Source of the DNA: Leptospirillum sp.
GTDB lineage: Bacteria; Nitrospirota; Leptospirillia; Leptospirillales; Leptospirillaceae
Assembly (NCBI GenBank): GCA_027323445.1
Contig: DAHWBS010000003.1
Span: forward strand, 1 to 64,000
DNA length: 64,000 nt
Reading direction: 5' to 3'
Each line of letters begins with the position of its first letter. Positions within the stretch are counted from its first letter, which is position 1. The notes under the pieces are model-generated. The model had not been told where the DNA came from. It was given only the letters and a program-made list of their open reading frames with translations, and did no database searches. Position numbers and translations under genes: made by a program. Positions 26,737 through 36,368 of the stretch are shown piece by piece.

Positions 26737-27301
26737 TGTTTTATAACTGTTTAAAAGGCACTTGAGTTATTCTCTCCCTCCCTTGTTTTTTTCTTGTAAA
26801 TTGCCGGCGGTCAATCAAGTAGAATCTCTGAATTGTCTTCACATAATAAAGAATCGAAACGCAGAGGATTACAAGGACAGGCTAGAGAAAACCTGCTCTG
26901 TATTCACTAATATTAGTGGGATTCAGGTCAGGTCTGGAGTTTCGTGTCTAGTATCCGAAAGCTTGCTGGTTCAAGTCGTTGAGCAGCCACCTATAGATAA
27001 AAGTCTTAAAAATACCGATATGATGGAATAGGGGAAATTGCCCTAAATAAGATTCGGTGACCTCCGCAAAGATCAGTGTGGGGAAAGAGGTTGATCTTTT
27101 GCTATCATTGTGGAGCATGTGTTAAATTCAAAGGATATTTGATATTGGTTTTTTGCACTTTTTTAACAGTTTTCACTGGGCTTAAAGCTTCTCTATATTG
27201 GGTGCTGTAAAATAAATCTTTTCGTTTGCATGTTCTGCCAATTTTCTTCTTTCTTTTTAACTTTCTGATTCCATTACCAAAGTACAGATAAGGAGAATCC
27301 A
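26737..27301. other. Intergenic region between tRNA-Thr and cheV
   Basis: About 565 bases without a supported gene. The plus ORF at 26762-27031 has a TTG start without a ribosome site and no recognisable homology. AAAGATCA and TGATCTTT (27068-27099) can form an eight-pair stem with a 16-base loop followed by few Ts. The cheV promoter should lie in the AT-rich part after 27100. Confidence 0.45.
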
Positions 27302-28279
27302 TTGAGTCAGATTGATAGTCTCATCCTTCAGGTCGGTACTAATCAGATGGAGCTGGTGGACTTCAGAATGTTTCAGGAGGATTCTGATGGTTCTCAGCGG
27401 GAAGGAATTTATGGCGTTAATGTATCCAAGGTGATTGAGATTATTCAGCTTCCTGGATTTATTACCCCTGTTCCTGACGGCAACGAGTACCAAGAAGGAA
27501 TCATCAATCTCCGTGGGCAAGTTATTCCTGTCATCAATCTGGCAAAATGGATGAAAATCAAGGAGCCTGCCTTCCTGGCCCAAATGACCAAGCAAATCAT
27601 TGTTACTGAGTTTAGCGCGGTCCGCTTGGGATTTATTGTTCATAAGGCTGCTCAGATAAGAAGGATTTCCTGGAAAGATATTGTACCGATAACAATGGCT
27701 CGTTCAGGTCGTTCGAAGGAGAGCAAGGTCACTGGTACAGTGAAGCTTTCAGAAGAAGAAGTTCTTCTTATATTAGATTTTGAATCTATTGTTGAGGAAA
27801 TGGGAATCTTCACCCGGCAGGAAGAGTATCTTGAACAGATGCCTCAGACTAAAAGTCTTGATCAACGCTATATTGTAGCTGCTGATGACAGTCCTGTGGC
27901 ATTGTCAATGGTCGTTAAGGCATTGAAGAAGAAAGGCTTTCGTGTTCTGGAAGCAAAAAATGGCAAGGAAGCTCTTGAGATTCTGAAAAGAGAAGTAAGT
28001 GCTGACTCTGAGCGAAAAATTGGAAACAGGGTCTCTCTTCTGATTACGGATGTCGAAATGCCAGTAATGGATGGTTATACCCTGACAAAAGAGGTCAGGG
28101 CTAATCCTGAGCTGAACTCTCTGACTGTACTGGTTCACTCCTCTATGTCAGGAACTGAGAATGTCAGGAAAGGTCTTGAAGCAGGTGCAAATGAATATCT
28201 TGTGAAATTTGATCCTGTTGTGTTTGTAGACAGGATTGAAAAACTGCTGACTATTGTAGACTCAAAGGGAAAAAAATAA
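27302..28279 (+). CDS. cheV: Chemotaxis coupling protein CheV (CheW-REC fusion)
   Basis: The N-terminal CheW domain (about 16-170) contains EGIINLRGQVIPVINL. The C-terminal receiver domain (190-320) has the acidic pair D195/D196, phospho-acceptor D250 in LLITDVEMPVMDG, and K302. CheV couples receptors to the CheA kinase and is tuned by phosphorylation. TTG 27302 follows AAGGAG with a six-base gap. No other chemotaxis gene is nearby; the two genes downstream are a DUF4337 protein and a lipoprotein. Confidence 0.94.
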   Translation: MSQIDSLILQVGTNQMELVDFRMFQEDSDGSQREGIYGVNVSKVIEIIQLPGFITPVPDGNEYQEGIINLRGQVIPVINLAKWMKIKEPAFLAQMTKQIIVTEFSAVRLGFIVHKAAQIRRISWKDIVPITMARSGRSKESKVTGTVKLSEEEVLLILDFESIVEEMGIFTRQEEYLEQMPQTKSLDQRYIVAADDSPVALSMVVKALKKKGFRVLEAKNGKEALEILKREVSADSERKIGNRVSLLITDVEMPVMDGYTLTKEVRANPELNSLTVLVHSSMSGTENVRKGLEAGANEYLVKFDPVVFVDRIEKLLTIVDSKGKK

Positions 28280-28283
28280 TTTT

Positions 28284-28913
28284 ATGGATAATGGTTCAGT
28301 TGAGGCACACGATCTTATTGAGTCTGTAACCGAAGGACTTGAAGAACGTGAGCATAAACGTGATGCCTGGAATATACGCGTTGCTCTGACAACGTCTTTG
28401 TTGGCCGTTTTTGCAGCTCTTTCAAACCTTGAGTCTGAGCAATGGACATCAGAAGCGATCCTCTTGAAAAATTCGGCCATTTTTTTTCAGGCAAAATCCT
28501 CTGACCAGTGGTCTTATTATCAGGCAAAAAAAATCAAGCTTCATATGTCCGAAAACCAGTTGAGAATGGAAACTCTCGTCCTTAAAAAAGCTCAGGCGAA
28601 TGTAGAAGAGGAAAGATTCAAGAAGCTCATTAACAAATACAACCTTCAGGTAAAGCAGATCAAACAAAATGCTCAGGATTTTGAAAAACAGAGAGACACT
28701 TTAAATGTAGAATCCGATGATGCCCTTCGGCATCATCGTGCGTTTGCTTTGAGTGTTGTTTGTTTTCAGATCGCTATCGTATTGACATCTATGGCTGTCA
28801 TGCTTCGGAAATCTTCACTGTGGTACGCCAGTATGGCACTCGGTGTGTTTGGTATCATAGCGTTTCTTAACGGGTTTTATCTATTCTTTCATTTGGGGAA
28901 ACTAACTCGATGA
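28284..28913 (+). CDS. DUF4337-family membrane protein
   Basis: The pattern of a first helix (about 32-48), KNSAIFFQAKSSDQWSYYQAKKIK, a long charged coiled-coil (75-145) and two C-terminal helices (about 152-171 and 179-203) fits DUF4337. The family's function is unknown; the predicted hairpin shape suggests a structural or scaffold role at the membrane. It starts five bases after the cheV stop and its own stop overlaps the lipoprotein start (ATGA), so all three genes are probably one transcript. Confidence 0.8.
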   Translation: MDNGSVEAHDLIESVTEGLEEREHKRDAWNIRVALTTSLLAVFAALSNLESEQWTSEAILLKNSAIFFQAKSSDQWSYYQAKKIKLHMSENQLRMETLVLKKAQANVEEERFKKLINKYNLQVKQIKQNAQDFEKQRDTLNVESDDALRHHRAFALSVVCFQIAIVLTSMAVMLRKSSLWYASMALGVFGIIAFLNGFYLFFHLGKLTR

Positions 28914-29152
28914 TGAAAAATTCCCCAGCCCGCCATTCTTTCGTTCGACGAGCTCTTCTGGTGATTGCTGTTTCTACTGCTTTATCCGCTTGCACCCACT
29001 CAGATGAATCCTCTGAGAAAAAGTCCCCAACGCTCAACCCCTCAGCTTCTGTGCAACCTCAGCAGGTTAATAAGAAAACACAGGCAAAAGATAATAATCT
29101 GGTTCCATACTTTAACCGTCCACCGGTTGGAACTCCGATTGAAACTCATTAA
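28910..29152 (+). CDS. Small predicted lipoprotein
   Basis: An 80-aa protein with a signal peptide (basic RHSFVRRALLVIAVSTALSAC) ending in the lipobox LSAC, so the mature N-terminus is Cys27. The mature part of about 54 residues is Ser/Pro/Lys/Gln-rich and low in complexity. No family recognised. The start overlaps the DUF4337 stop. Confidence 0.68.
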   Translation: MMKNSPARHSFVRRALLVIAVSTALSACTHSDESSEKKSPTLNPSASVQPQQVNKKTQAKDNNLVPYFNRPPVGTPIETH

Positions 29153-29529
29153 AGGGGAATATCGTCAAGTCTTGGGGATGAAGACCTTCGGAAAAGGCTT
29201 TTTCTGATCGTTCTCCTGGTACGAACGGAGTGCTCATACCAGCTTTTTCTCTCTCTTTCGGGAGGGAGAAAGCGTGCTCTATTTTCTCGAAGGCAGCCGA
29301 TTGTTGATTCCCTCGAGATCAAAATATTACGGGGCGAAATTCTCGGGAGCCCACTCCTTTCCTGACGCGTATTTCACATTTCTCCGGAGAGCCGGCTCAG
29401 CCTCCTTTAAAGCACATGAGGAATGCTCCTCTTCCCGTGGGCAGAATCTTTTCCGGCAGCTCATGTTGCGCTCCGTTTTGGATGAGGGTTTATTTTGACT
29501 TTCAAGTTATTCCATGTTACAAAGACCGG
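29153..29529. other. Intergenic region before rimP
   Basis: About 375 bases without a supported gene. TTTCTCTCTC pairs imperfectly with GGAGGGAGAAA near 29244-29272, which may end the cheV transcript. TTGACT at 29497-29502 is a possible -35 for the rimP operon, but its -10 (TTACAA) is poor. The N-terminal extension offered by the ORF track (from 29416) is not RimP-like. Confidence 0.4.
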
Positions 29530-30024
29530 ATGAATAATCCTGATCCAGCGCATAATCTTGAAGAAGAAATCCGTGTTTTGCTATCTCCCCTTGGTATTGA
29601 ATTGCACTCTTTGACTTTACCAAAAAGACAAGGGGGAGTTGTCAGAGTTACACTGGATGAACCCGGGGGAATCAATCTCGACCGGCTTGAAATTGCATCC
29701 AGGAGAATCGCTGATCTTCTGGACCTGACCGATCCCATTCCATTTCGATATCGGCTGGAGGTCGGATCACCAGGACTGGATAGGATTCTGAAGGTGCCGG
29801 AAGAACTTTTTGTCAATATTGGTCGTACCGTTAAAATAAAAACGATTAACCCGGTGAATGGGCAAAAAGTTTTTCGAGGCAAGATTGAGTCAACTGATTC
29901 TGTTGGTGTTTGCTTGGTCGTTCCAGCAGGGAAGAAGTTTGTTAAAGAGCTGATCCCATTGTCAGAAATCAAGGAAGTTCAGGCCCAGTTCTGGGAGGAC
30001 GCTCCACCCAGGGAAGAAAAATAG
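29530..30024 (+). CDS. rimP: Ribosome maturation factor RimP
   Basis: RimP assists 30S assembly. The 164-aa protein has the N-terminal alpha/beta domain (EEEIRVLLSPLGIEL), the signature LEVGSPGLDRIL, and a C-terminal SH3-like barrel (GRTVKIKT, FRGKIESTD). ATG 29530 is chosen over the ORF-track start at 29416 because homology begins there. It heads the conserved rimP-nusA-infB cluster. Confidence 0.92.
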   Translation: MNNPDPAHNLEEEIRVLLSPLGIELHSLTLPKRQGGVVRVTLDEPGGINLDRLEIASRRIADLLDLTDPIPFRYRLEVGSPGLDRILKVPEELFVNIGRTVKIKTINPVNGQKVFRGKIESTDSVGVCLVVPAGKKFVKELIPLSEIKEVQAQFWEDAPPREEK

Positions 30025-30063
30025 CAGGAGGAGGAATACGGTTGATCTTTAACCGTTGAAGCC

Positions 30064-31407
30064 ATGGTTAATCAGGAATTACTTAGTGTTCTCGATCAGC
30101 TTCAAAGAGAAAAAGGAATCACTCAGGAGACGTTGATAAGCGCTCTCGAAGCCGCTTTGGTTGCTGCAGCCCGGAAACGGTATGGTGGTGGTGACAACTA
30201 TCAGGTAGAGGTCAATCATCGAACCGGTGAAATTCAGGTTTTGCAGACCAAGCGCATTGTTGAGCATGTCGAGTCACCATCTGAAGAAATCTCTCTGGAA
30301 GAGGCAAAGGCTTCGGATCCTGAGGCAGAGCTTGGTGATGAGATTGGAAGCTACCTGGAGATTGAAGATTTTGGTCGCATTGCAGCCCAGGCAGCAAAAC
30401 AGGTTGTTTTTCAGAAAGTTCGAGAAGCGGAGTGGAATGTTGTCACTCGTGAGTTCGGTGGACGTCAAGGTGATATTATAAATGGCGTTGTAATCGGACA
30501 CGAAAGAAAAAACTATATCATTGACCTTGGAAAAACCGAGGCTATCCTTCCTTTTCGGGAACAGATGCCCCGGGAAAGTTTCCGGAGAGGGGACCGGATC
30601 AAGTGTCTTTTGCTGGATTTGAGAACAACAAGCAGAGGACCACAAATTATCCTTTCCCGTACTCACCCCGATTTTGTAGCGAGGCTTTTTGAAAAAGAAG
30701 TTCCGGAAATTTCTGAAGGCGTGATAGAAATTCGTAATGTCGTGAGAGAACCTGGGGAGCGGGCCAAGTTCGCGGTTTTTTCTAAAGATCCGAATGTCGA
30801 TCCGGTCGGCTCATGTGTTGGAGTCAAGGGTGTCCGTGTTCAGGCCGTTGTGAGAGAGCTTCATGGCGAGAAGGTTGATATCATAGAGTGGAGTCCTGAT
30901 CCAGCGACTTTTATCTCTAGGGCACTGTCTCCAGCCAAAATTCAGAAGGTTGCATTCCGGGAATTAGGTGGTGAAAAAGTTGCCACGGTTATCGTAGCCG
31001 ACCAGCAGTTGTCCCTCTCTATTGGGAGACGGGGCCATAATGTCAGGCTTGCTGCAAAACTGACAGGCTGGAAGATTGATATTTTTAGCGATAGTCAGGT
31101 ATCCGGTGATTCCGAGCTTGCTCAGGCGATAGATCCAGGCCGCTTGCTCCGAAGCAATACTGAAAGTGCTGATGTGAGTACAAGACTTCTTGAGATAGAA
31201 GATCTGCCTGGCATGGGTGGCATTGTGGCTGAAATCCTCAGAGGTGCCGGTTTTGACACCGTGGAAAAAATAGCGAATGCTGATCTGGCATCGGTATCTT
31301 CTTTGCCTAAATTTGGACCAAAAACAGCAGCAAAGCTTATTGAAACAGCCAAGGATTTTCTTGGACTTCAAAAGACTGAGACGAGTGTTCACGATACAGA
31401 GGAATAA
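30064..31407 (+). CDS. nusA: Transcription termination/antitermination factor NusA
   Basis: NusA binds RNA polymerase and controls pausing, termination and antitermination. Order: N-terminal polymerase-binding domain (1-125, ALEAALVAAARKRYG), S1 domain (about 135-205), two KH domains (230-350, with DPVGSCVGVKGVRVQAVVREL and LSLSIGRRGHNVRLAAKLTGW) and a C-terminal helix-hairpin-helix pair (LPGMGGIVAEILRGAGF, LPKFGPKTAAKLI). The 447-aa length includes this C-terminal repeat, absent in the shortest NusA proteins. Followed after 14 bases by infB; the usual ylxR gene is missing between them. Confidence 0.96.
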   Translation: MVNQELLSVLDQLQREKGITQETLISALEAALVAAARKRYGGGDNYQVEVNHRTGEIQVLQTKRIVEHVESPSEEISLEEAKASDPEAELGDEIGSYLEIEDFGRIAAQAAKQVVFQKVREAEWNVVTREFGGRQGDIINGVVIGHERKNYIIDLGKTEAILPFREQMPRESFRRGDRIKCLLLDLRTTSRGPQIILSRTHPDFVARLFEKEVPEISEGVIEIRNVVREPGERAKFAVFSKDPNVDPVGSCVGVKGVRVQAVVRELHGEKVDIIEWSPDPATFISRALSPAKIQKVAFRELGGEKVATVIVADQQLSLSIGRRGHNVRLAAKLTGWKIDIFSDSQVSGDSELAQAIDPGRLLRSNTESADVSTRLLEIEDLPGMGGIVAEILRGAGFDTVEKIANADLASVSSLPKFGPKTAAKLIETAKDFLGLQKTETSVHDTEE

Positions 31408-31421
31408 GGGAGTCCTAACTT

Positions 31422-34007
31422 TTGATCAAGGTCTATGAACTAGCTCGTGAACTGAAACTTGAAAGCAAACTTCTTCTTACAAAGTTGCATCAGTGGGGTA
31501 TTCAGGCCCAGACCCATATGGCTGCTCTCGATGATAAGACTGCTGCGCAAGTCCGAGCCCGGATCAAAAAAGGCGAAGAGCCTGTACATGAGAAGAAAAA
31601 GCCTATTTTGATCAAACGAAAATCCCCTTCTTCAGACACTCTTCAGCCAGAAGAAGTCTCACTGTCTCCGGATTTGTCTGCCCAGTCCATTCCAGCAGAA
31701 TCTGAGAAAACATCTCCTGATGAGGTTTCCAAGCCGGATACCATTAATCAGGAGCCCTCTCTTGAGGTTCATCCAAACCCTCTTATTCTCGAGACAATCC
31801 CTCTGACGAAAGAACCGTTGCCTTTTACCCCACCATCATCTTCTCCCCAGATTGTTACGCAAAAAGAAGAGAAGAAAAAAGGTGAAAAAGAGGCTAAGCC
31901 CGTTGTTGACAAGAAAGCCAAGCTGGCCAAGCTCAATAAAGACAAGTCTCGCAAGACAGACAGGCTTTTATTGCTAACTCAAGAAGAAATCCTTGAGGGC
32001 GATGAAGCCCCTGAGGTTGAACCTGTTGATACTGATTTTATTCCTCCTCAAGCTCCTCCCAGAGCCGTTATTCCATCGCAGCCGGTTCGTTCTGCTGTTG
32101 TGCCGGGATCGCCGCCAAGGGAGTCATCTTCTAGGCCTCCAATGGCAAGGGTCCAGCCTCAGCGCCGATCACAGTCTGGAGGGTATAAGAAAAAAGATCG
32201 TCATCGTGGAACACAGGTCCTTCCGGAAGGAACCAAGGCTCGGAAGAAGAGTATCCGGATTTCTGAGGGGATAACATTAAAGGAATATGCTGATCGCCTG
32301 GGATTAAAGGCACAGGAAGTAATCCTGAAGTTGATGGGAATGGGTGTGATGGCCACTATTAATCAGCCAATGGATCTTGATGCGGCTGTTTTAGTAGCTG
32401 AGAGTTTTGGTGTTACTGTCGAAGTTCAGGTTGCCGAAACAGAAGATGAGCTTCTTGGCCAAAGTGATGAGGATGAGTCAGATCACCTTATTCCCCGTCC
32501 GCCTGTCGTTACAATTATGGGGCATACCGATCATGGAAAGACATCTCTTCTTGATGCGATTCGGAAAACGAAGCTTGCTGAAGGAGAGGCTGGTGGGATC
32601 ACTCAGCATATCGGAGCTTATACTATCTCTGAAAAAGGTCGAGAAATAACCTTTCTTGATACCCCTGGCCATGAGGCTTTTACTGCAATGAGGGCAAGAG
32701 GAACGCAGATAACGGATGTAGTGGTGCTGGTTGTTGCTGCAGATGATGGTGTTATGCCCCAGACGATAGAAGCTGTCCATCACGCCAAAGCTGCAGGCGT
32801 TCCGATCGTTGTGGCGTTGAACAAGGTCGACAAGCCTGAGGCCAATCCGGAAAAAGTGATGCAGGAGCTTTCCGTTCATGAATTGATACCGGAAGCATGG
32901 GGTGGCCAGACGATCTTCTGTCCTGTTTCGGCAAAGAAAAGAAGCGGACTTGATAACCTTCTTGAAATGATTTTGCTTCAGGCCGATGTTTTGGATCTCA
33001 AGGCAAATCCTGACAGGCGAGCCCAAGGAGTTGTCATTGAATCCAAACTCGATAAAGGGAGAGGTTCGGTCGCAACCGTTCTTGTACAAAAGGGTACTCT
33101 CAAGGTGGGGGACTTTGTTGTTGTTGGTGGGCAGTTTGGAAGAGTCCGAACTCTTATCAATGACAAAGGCCAACGGATTACATCAGCTCTGCCATCACAT
33201 CCCGCAGAAATTGTAGGACTTGATGGTGTACCGAATCCCGGAGATACCTTCGTTGTCGTAGATGATGAAAAGGCAGGCCGACAGGTTGCCCAAAGCCGAG
33301 TTCAAAAACTCCGGCTGGCACAGATGGTCAGACAGAAGCGGGTTTCTCTTGAAGATCTCTACACCCAAATCCAGGATGGGGAAATTAAAGAGCTTAACCT
33401 CATTCTTAAAGTAGATGTTCAGGGTTCTGTTGAACCTATTAAGCACGCCCTTTCAAAACTTGGGAATGAGAAGGTTCGCGTTCGTTTTATTCATGAAGGT
33501 GTTGGCGGTATCAAGGAAACGGATGTTCTTCTTGCTCAGGCATCGAGCGCCATTATTCTTGGCTTTAATGTCCGACCTGATTCAAATGCTGCTCAAATTG
33601 CCGAGCGGGAAAAAGTAGACATCAAGTTCTACTCGGTTATTTACGATGCAATTGAGGATATTCGTAAGGCAATGGAGGGCTTGCTGGCGCCAACATTGAA
33701 GGAAAAGATCCTTGGTCGGGCAGAGGTTCGAAAAGTTTACAATATTTCGAAGGTTGGGAATGTTTGCGGGTGCTATGTAACGGAAGGCATTATGCAAAGG
33801 GCAGGGACATCTGTTCGCTTGTTAAGAGACAGTGTCGTCATTTTTGAAGGTCGTTTCTCCGCACTCAAACGCTTTAAAGATGATGTCAGGGAAGTCGCTA
33901 CCGGATATGAATGTGGTATTTCGATAGAAAATTATCAGGATATCAAAATGGGCGATGTTATTGAGTGTTTTATGCAGGAGCAAATCGCAGCTACTCTGGA
34001 TTCCTGA
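31422..34007 (+). CDS. infB: Translation initiation factor IF-2
   Basis: IF-2 places initiator tRNA on the 30S subunit using GTP. An IF2_N domain ([21 protein letters not shown]) is followed by a low-complexity Pro/Lys/Glu linker (about 60-270), a second N-domain ([11 protein letters not shown]), the GTPase (G1 [25 protein letters not shown]) and C-terminal domains ([10 protein letters not shown]). The G1 motif has Thr where most IF-2 have Val (GHVDHGKT). TTG 31422 follows AAGGGAG. The 861-aa length is within range. Confidence 0.96.
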   Translation: MIKVYELARELKLESKLLLTKLHQWGIQAQTHMAALDDKTAAQVRARIKKGEEPVHEKKKPILIKRKSPSSDTLQPEEVSLSPDLSAQSIPAESEKTSPDEVSKPDTINQEPSLEVHPNPLILETIPLTKEPLPFTPPSSSPQIVTQKEEKKKGEKEAKPVVDKKAKLAKLNKDKSRKTDRLLLLTQEEILEGDEAPEVEPVDTDFIPPQAPPRAVIPSQPVRSAVVPGSPPRESSSRPPMARVQPQRRSQSGGYKKKDRHRGTQVLPEGTKARKKSIRISEGITLKEYADRLGLKAQEVILKLMGMGVMATINQPMDLDAAVLVAESFGVTVEVQVAETEDELLGQSDEDESDHLIPRPPVVTIMGHTDHGKTSLLDAIRKTKLAEGEAGGITQHIGAYTISEKGREITFLDTPGHEAFTAMRARGTQITDVVVLVVAADDGVMPQTIEAVHHAKAAGVPIVVALNKVDKPEANPEKVMQELSVHELIPEAWGGQTIFCPVSAKKRSGLDNLLEMILLQADVLDLKANPDRRAQGVVIESKLDKGRGSVATVLVQKGTLKVGDFVVVGGQFGRVRTLINDKGQRITSALPSHPAEIVGLDGVPNPGDTFVVVDDEKAGRQVAQSRVQKLRLAQMVRQKRVSLEDLYTQIQDGEIKELNLILKVDVQGSVEPIKHALSKLGNEKVRVRFIHEGVGGIKETDVLLAQASSAIILGFNVRPDSNAAQIAEREKVDIKFYSVIYDAIEDIRKAMEGLLAPTLKEKILGRAEVRKVYNISKVGNVCGCYVTEGIMQRAGTSVRLLRDSVVIFEGRFSALKRFKDDVREVATGYECGISIENYQDIKMGDVIECFMQEQIAATLDS

Positions 34008-34060
34008 AAAAAGTCTTTCTGAACGCCTGATAAACAGGTTTAGTGTTTTAAGGCTGAATC

Positions 34061-34089
34061 CCCTTTCCTGAACGAGCTTCAGGAGAGGG
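34061..34089 (+). terminator. Stem-loop after infB
   Basis: CCCTTTCCTGAA and TTCAGGAGAGGG pair with one G-U across a five-base loop, about 50 bases after the infB stop. No T-run directly follows, so it may be an RNA-stabilising or processing hairpin rather than a simple terminator. Confidence 0.4.
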
Positions 34090-34140
34090 ATAGTGGCCTG
34101 AATGATCTTTTTATGTATCCCTAGTATTGATAGAGAAAAA

Positions 34141-34461
34141 TCAGGTGCTGCCTATTTTCAGTCTGCAAGCAGGAGCCTCTTCTGTTTCAGAAAAGTGAAG
34201 CGTGCAACTGTTGCTACCATCACTTTCTGGAGCATCGAAAAATTTCCGGAAATAGTATCGACTGCCTTCTCCCTGTAAGACCAGATAAGACTGCTTCCAA
34301 TACTGAAAAAGAGCTGGCCTTTCTGGAAAGATTCTCTTTCCAAGCGCTCCAGAATTCATAGAGCGAAAATGGAGGGAATCCGGCATGCCCCCGCAATTCA
34401 AGGAAAAAGGGATCAATCCACTGAGTCTTTCCTGATCAATATCATGGCGATAAAAAATCAA
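34141..34461 (-). pseudogene. Doubtful ORF, possibly a decayed exported protein
   Basis: The frame from 34461 to 34141 gives 106 aa with a protein-like composition (FYRHDIDQERLSGLIPF, LHFRSMNSGALGKRIF) but no ribosome site before its TTG. The same frame stays open about 38 codons further upstream to near 34575, reading FLNIFFIINQAIASS, which looks like the end of a signal peptide, yet no ATG, GTG or TTG is available there. Either the true start was lost by frameshift in the T-run, or the frame is open by chance. No family recognised. Confidence 0.3.
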
Positions 34462-34694
34462 ACGATGATGTTTTTGAGAAAATGAGATCGGATTGCTATA
34501 GAGTTTGTTTGACGAAGCGATTGCCTGATTGATTATAAAAAAGATGTTGAGAAAACTTACTCAAGTATTATTACTCTAGTGTAATTGTCTGGTGTTTTGG
34601 CGGAATCTGTTTATGATTTACAAGTATATATGATTTCCTTCTAAAGGTAAAAAACTAGGATCGCGTTATTATGCGGGCAGGGAAGGGAGCCGTT

Positions 34695-35045
34695 ATGAAA
34701 CCGGGGGGTATGAAACAGGGATTCCGCAGGGCAGACAGGGTCTCCAAAGAGATCAAGGAGATTGTTGCTATACTTTTTTCAAGATATGCCTCGGAAAGCA
34801 ACCTGTCCTTTGTAACGATCACAAACGTCAGTTTGTCTGACGATCTTAAGTCTGCTCGGATTTTTTATACTGTTTTTCCTGGTGTTGATTCCAACCTTGT
34901 GGCAGAGGCAATTGATAGATCTCAAGGTTGGGTTCGTCGTGAGCTTAGCAGGCAGATTCAGATGAAGTTTGTTCCCAAAATCCAATTTTTCCCACAAGAT
35001 GAGTCAGGAGAACTTCTTGAATCGCCTAAACCTTTTGATCTTTAA
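34695..35045 (+). CDS. rbfA: Ribosome-binding factor A
   Basis: RbfA binds the 16S 5' helix during late 30S maturation. The KH-like fold is seen in GFRRADRVSKEIKEIVAILF and VTITNVSLSDDLKSARIFYTVF. ATG 34695 is chosen because GGGAAGGGAG lies five bases upstream; the ORF-track start at 34671 has none. The 116-aa product is normal in size. truB follows after 18 bases. Confidence 0.93.
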   Translation: MKPGGMKQGFRRADRVSKEIKEIVAILFSRYASESNLSFVTITNVSLSDDLKSARIFYTVFPGVDSNLVAEAIDRSQGWVRRELSRQIQMKFVPKIQFFPQDESGELLESPKPFDL

Positions 35046-35063
35046 TAAAACAGATTGAATATC

Positions 35064-36056
35064 ATGAAACCAATAGATTCAAATAAACAACAGTTCTCCC
35101 CGCCAGCCCCTTCACTCTGTTCCGGCGTTTTATTAGTAGACAAGCCATCCGGGATGACCTCCCATGATGTTGTTGCCGTGATCAGGAAAGAATCAGGAAT
35201 CTCAAGGGTTGGGCATGGGGGAACCCTTGACCCAATGGCAACCGGGCTTCTCCCTATTTTGTTGGGTTCATCAACCAAGCTTGCTGATCAACTCCAAGGT
35301 TGGGACAAGTCCTATCGATTTGATGTGATATTTGGGGTGTCGACAGATACCGGTGATGCTGAAGGGAATATCATATCATCCATTCCGCTTCCGCAGCGGC
35401 TTACTCAAGACTTGTTGAATGAAACATTGAAGTCCTTTGTCGGGACTATCCACCAAAAGCCTCCCATGTATTCAGCTATAAAGCGTGATGGGGTTCCCTT
35501 ATATAAACTTGCGAGAAAAGGAATAGAGGTTGAACGCGAGGCCAGGCCGATCACTCTGCATTCATTGGTTCTTGAGGAGTTTTTTTCGCCAAAGGCAACA
35601 TTTAACGTAAGGTGCTCTAAGGGAACTTATGTTCGAGTTCTTGCTGAAGACATTGGGCATGCAATGGAGATCCCTGCTCATGTCAGTCGTCTCATCAGGA
35701 CGCAGTATGGTCATTTTTCCTTGGAGAAAGATGGCCGTGTTCTTTCAGAAATCATTTCTGCCATTCGATCGGGGGATTTGTCATCGTTTCTTTTGCCACC
35801 CGAGTCCCTGTTTCCGGAGATTCCTACCGTAAGAATCCTTGATCAGTACCTTTCCGGAATTCAAAAAGGCGGGAACATCCTTGGTTTTCAGGTTTATATG
35901 CTCGAAGGATTGTTTAATTTTTCTGAAACCATTAGAATAAGCGACCGACGTGGAAAATGCCTGGCGTTGGGCCAGAGCTTGGTGTCAAGTGAATCTTTTT
36001 CCATTATGCCAAAAGGACTTCCTGTGGCCAAAGTGGTCAAAAGGGTAGGTGTCTAA
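35064..36056 (+). CDS. truB: tRNA pseudouridine-55 synthase
   Basis: TruB makes pseudouridine 55 in the T-loop of tRNAs. Motifs: GVLLVDKPSGMTSHDVV, GGTLDPMATGLLPILLG with the catalytic Asp, the tyrosine-containing YRFDVIFGVSTDTGD, QKPPMYSAIKRDGVPLY and RCSKGTYVRVLAEDIG. The C-terminal part carries a PUA-like extension. ATG 35064 lacks a clear ribosome site; TTG 35055 is an alternative. It lies between rbfA and rpsO as in many bacteria, without ribF. Confidence 0.94.
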   Translation: MKPIDSNKQQFSPPAPSLCSGVLLVDKPSGMTSHDVVAVIRKESGISRVGHGGTLDPMATGLLPILLGSSTKLADQLQGWDKSYRFDVIFGVSTDTGDAEGNIISSIPLPQRLTQDLLNETLKSFVGTIHQKPPMYSAIKRDGVPLYKLARKGIEVEREARPITLHSLVLEEFFSPKATFNVRCSKGTYVRVLAEDIGHAMEIPAHVSRLIRTQYGHFSLEKDGRVLSEIISAIRSGDLSSFLLPPESLFPEIPTVRILDQYLSGIQKGGNILGFQVYMLEGLFNFSETIRISDRRGKCLALGQSLVSSESFSIMPKGLPVAKVVKRVGV

Positions 36057-36086
36057 GGGTTTGGAGAATATCAGAAAGGTTTTTCA

Positions 36087-36356
36087 ATGGGCTTAACAAA
36101 AGAGCAGAAGACAGAAGTTATTTCAAAATTCCAGATTAATCCGGTTGATACTGGTTCGGCTGAAGTCCAAGTCGCCATTTTGACCGCAAGGATCAACCAA
36201 CTTGGGGAACACTTTAAAAAGTTTCCAAAAGATACTCATTCTCGTAGGGGATTGCTTTTAATGGTGAGCAAAAGACGCCGTCATTTGAAGTATCTACAGA
36301 CAGTGAATGTTGCCAAATATCAGGAAGTTATCCAGAAACTGGGATTGCGCCGCTAA
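36087..36356 (+). CDS. rpsO: 30S ribosomal protein S15
   Basis: An 89-aa S15 with the expected signatures: [39 protein letters not shown] and [12 protein letters not shown] at the end. It binds 16S rRNA helices 20-22 early in assembly. AAAGG precedes the ATG. A long hairpin separates it from pnp. Confidence 0.98.
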   Translation: MGLTKEQKTEVISKFQINPVDTGSAEVQVAILTARINQLGEHFKKFPKDTHSRRGLLLMVSKRRRHLKYLQTVNVAKYQEVIQKLGLRR

Positions 36357-36368
36357 TTCTGAGAGGTG

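Larger units (their letters stand above)
34008..34694. other. Long gap inside the nusA-infB-rbfA-pnp cluster
   Basis: Nearly 690 bases where most bacteria have ylxP or no gap. It contains a stem-loop just after infB, a doubtful minus-strand ORF, and an AT-rich stretch (34480-34660) with TATATATGAT that may hold a promoter for rbfA. The cluster is therefore probably split into at least two transcripts here. Confidence 0.5.

Noticed and set aside
26968-26977. GGTTCAAGTC resembling a tRNA T-loop
   Set aside because: No matching acceptor, D or anticodon arms surround it.
26762-27031. 89-aa plus-strand ORF after tRNA-Thr
   Set aside because: TTG start without a ribosome site, odd composition and no homology; likely chance.
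27068-27099. AAAGATCA/TGATCTTT stem as a terminator
   Set aside because: Long 16-base loop, weak AT stem and no gene immediately upstream needing it.
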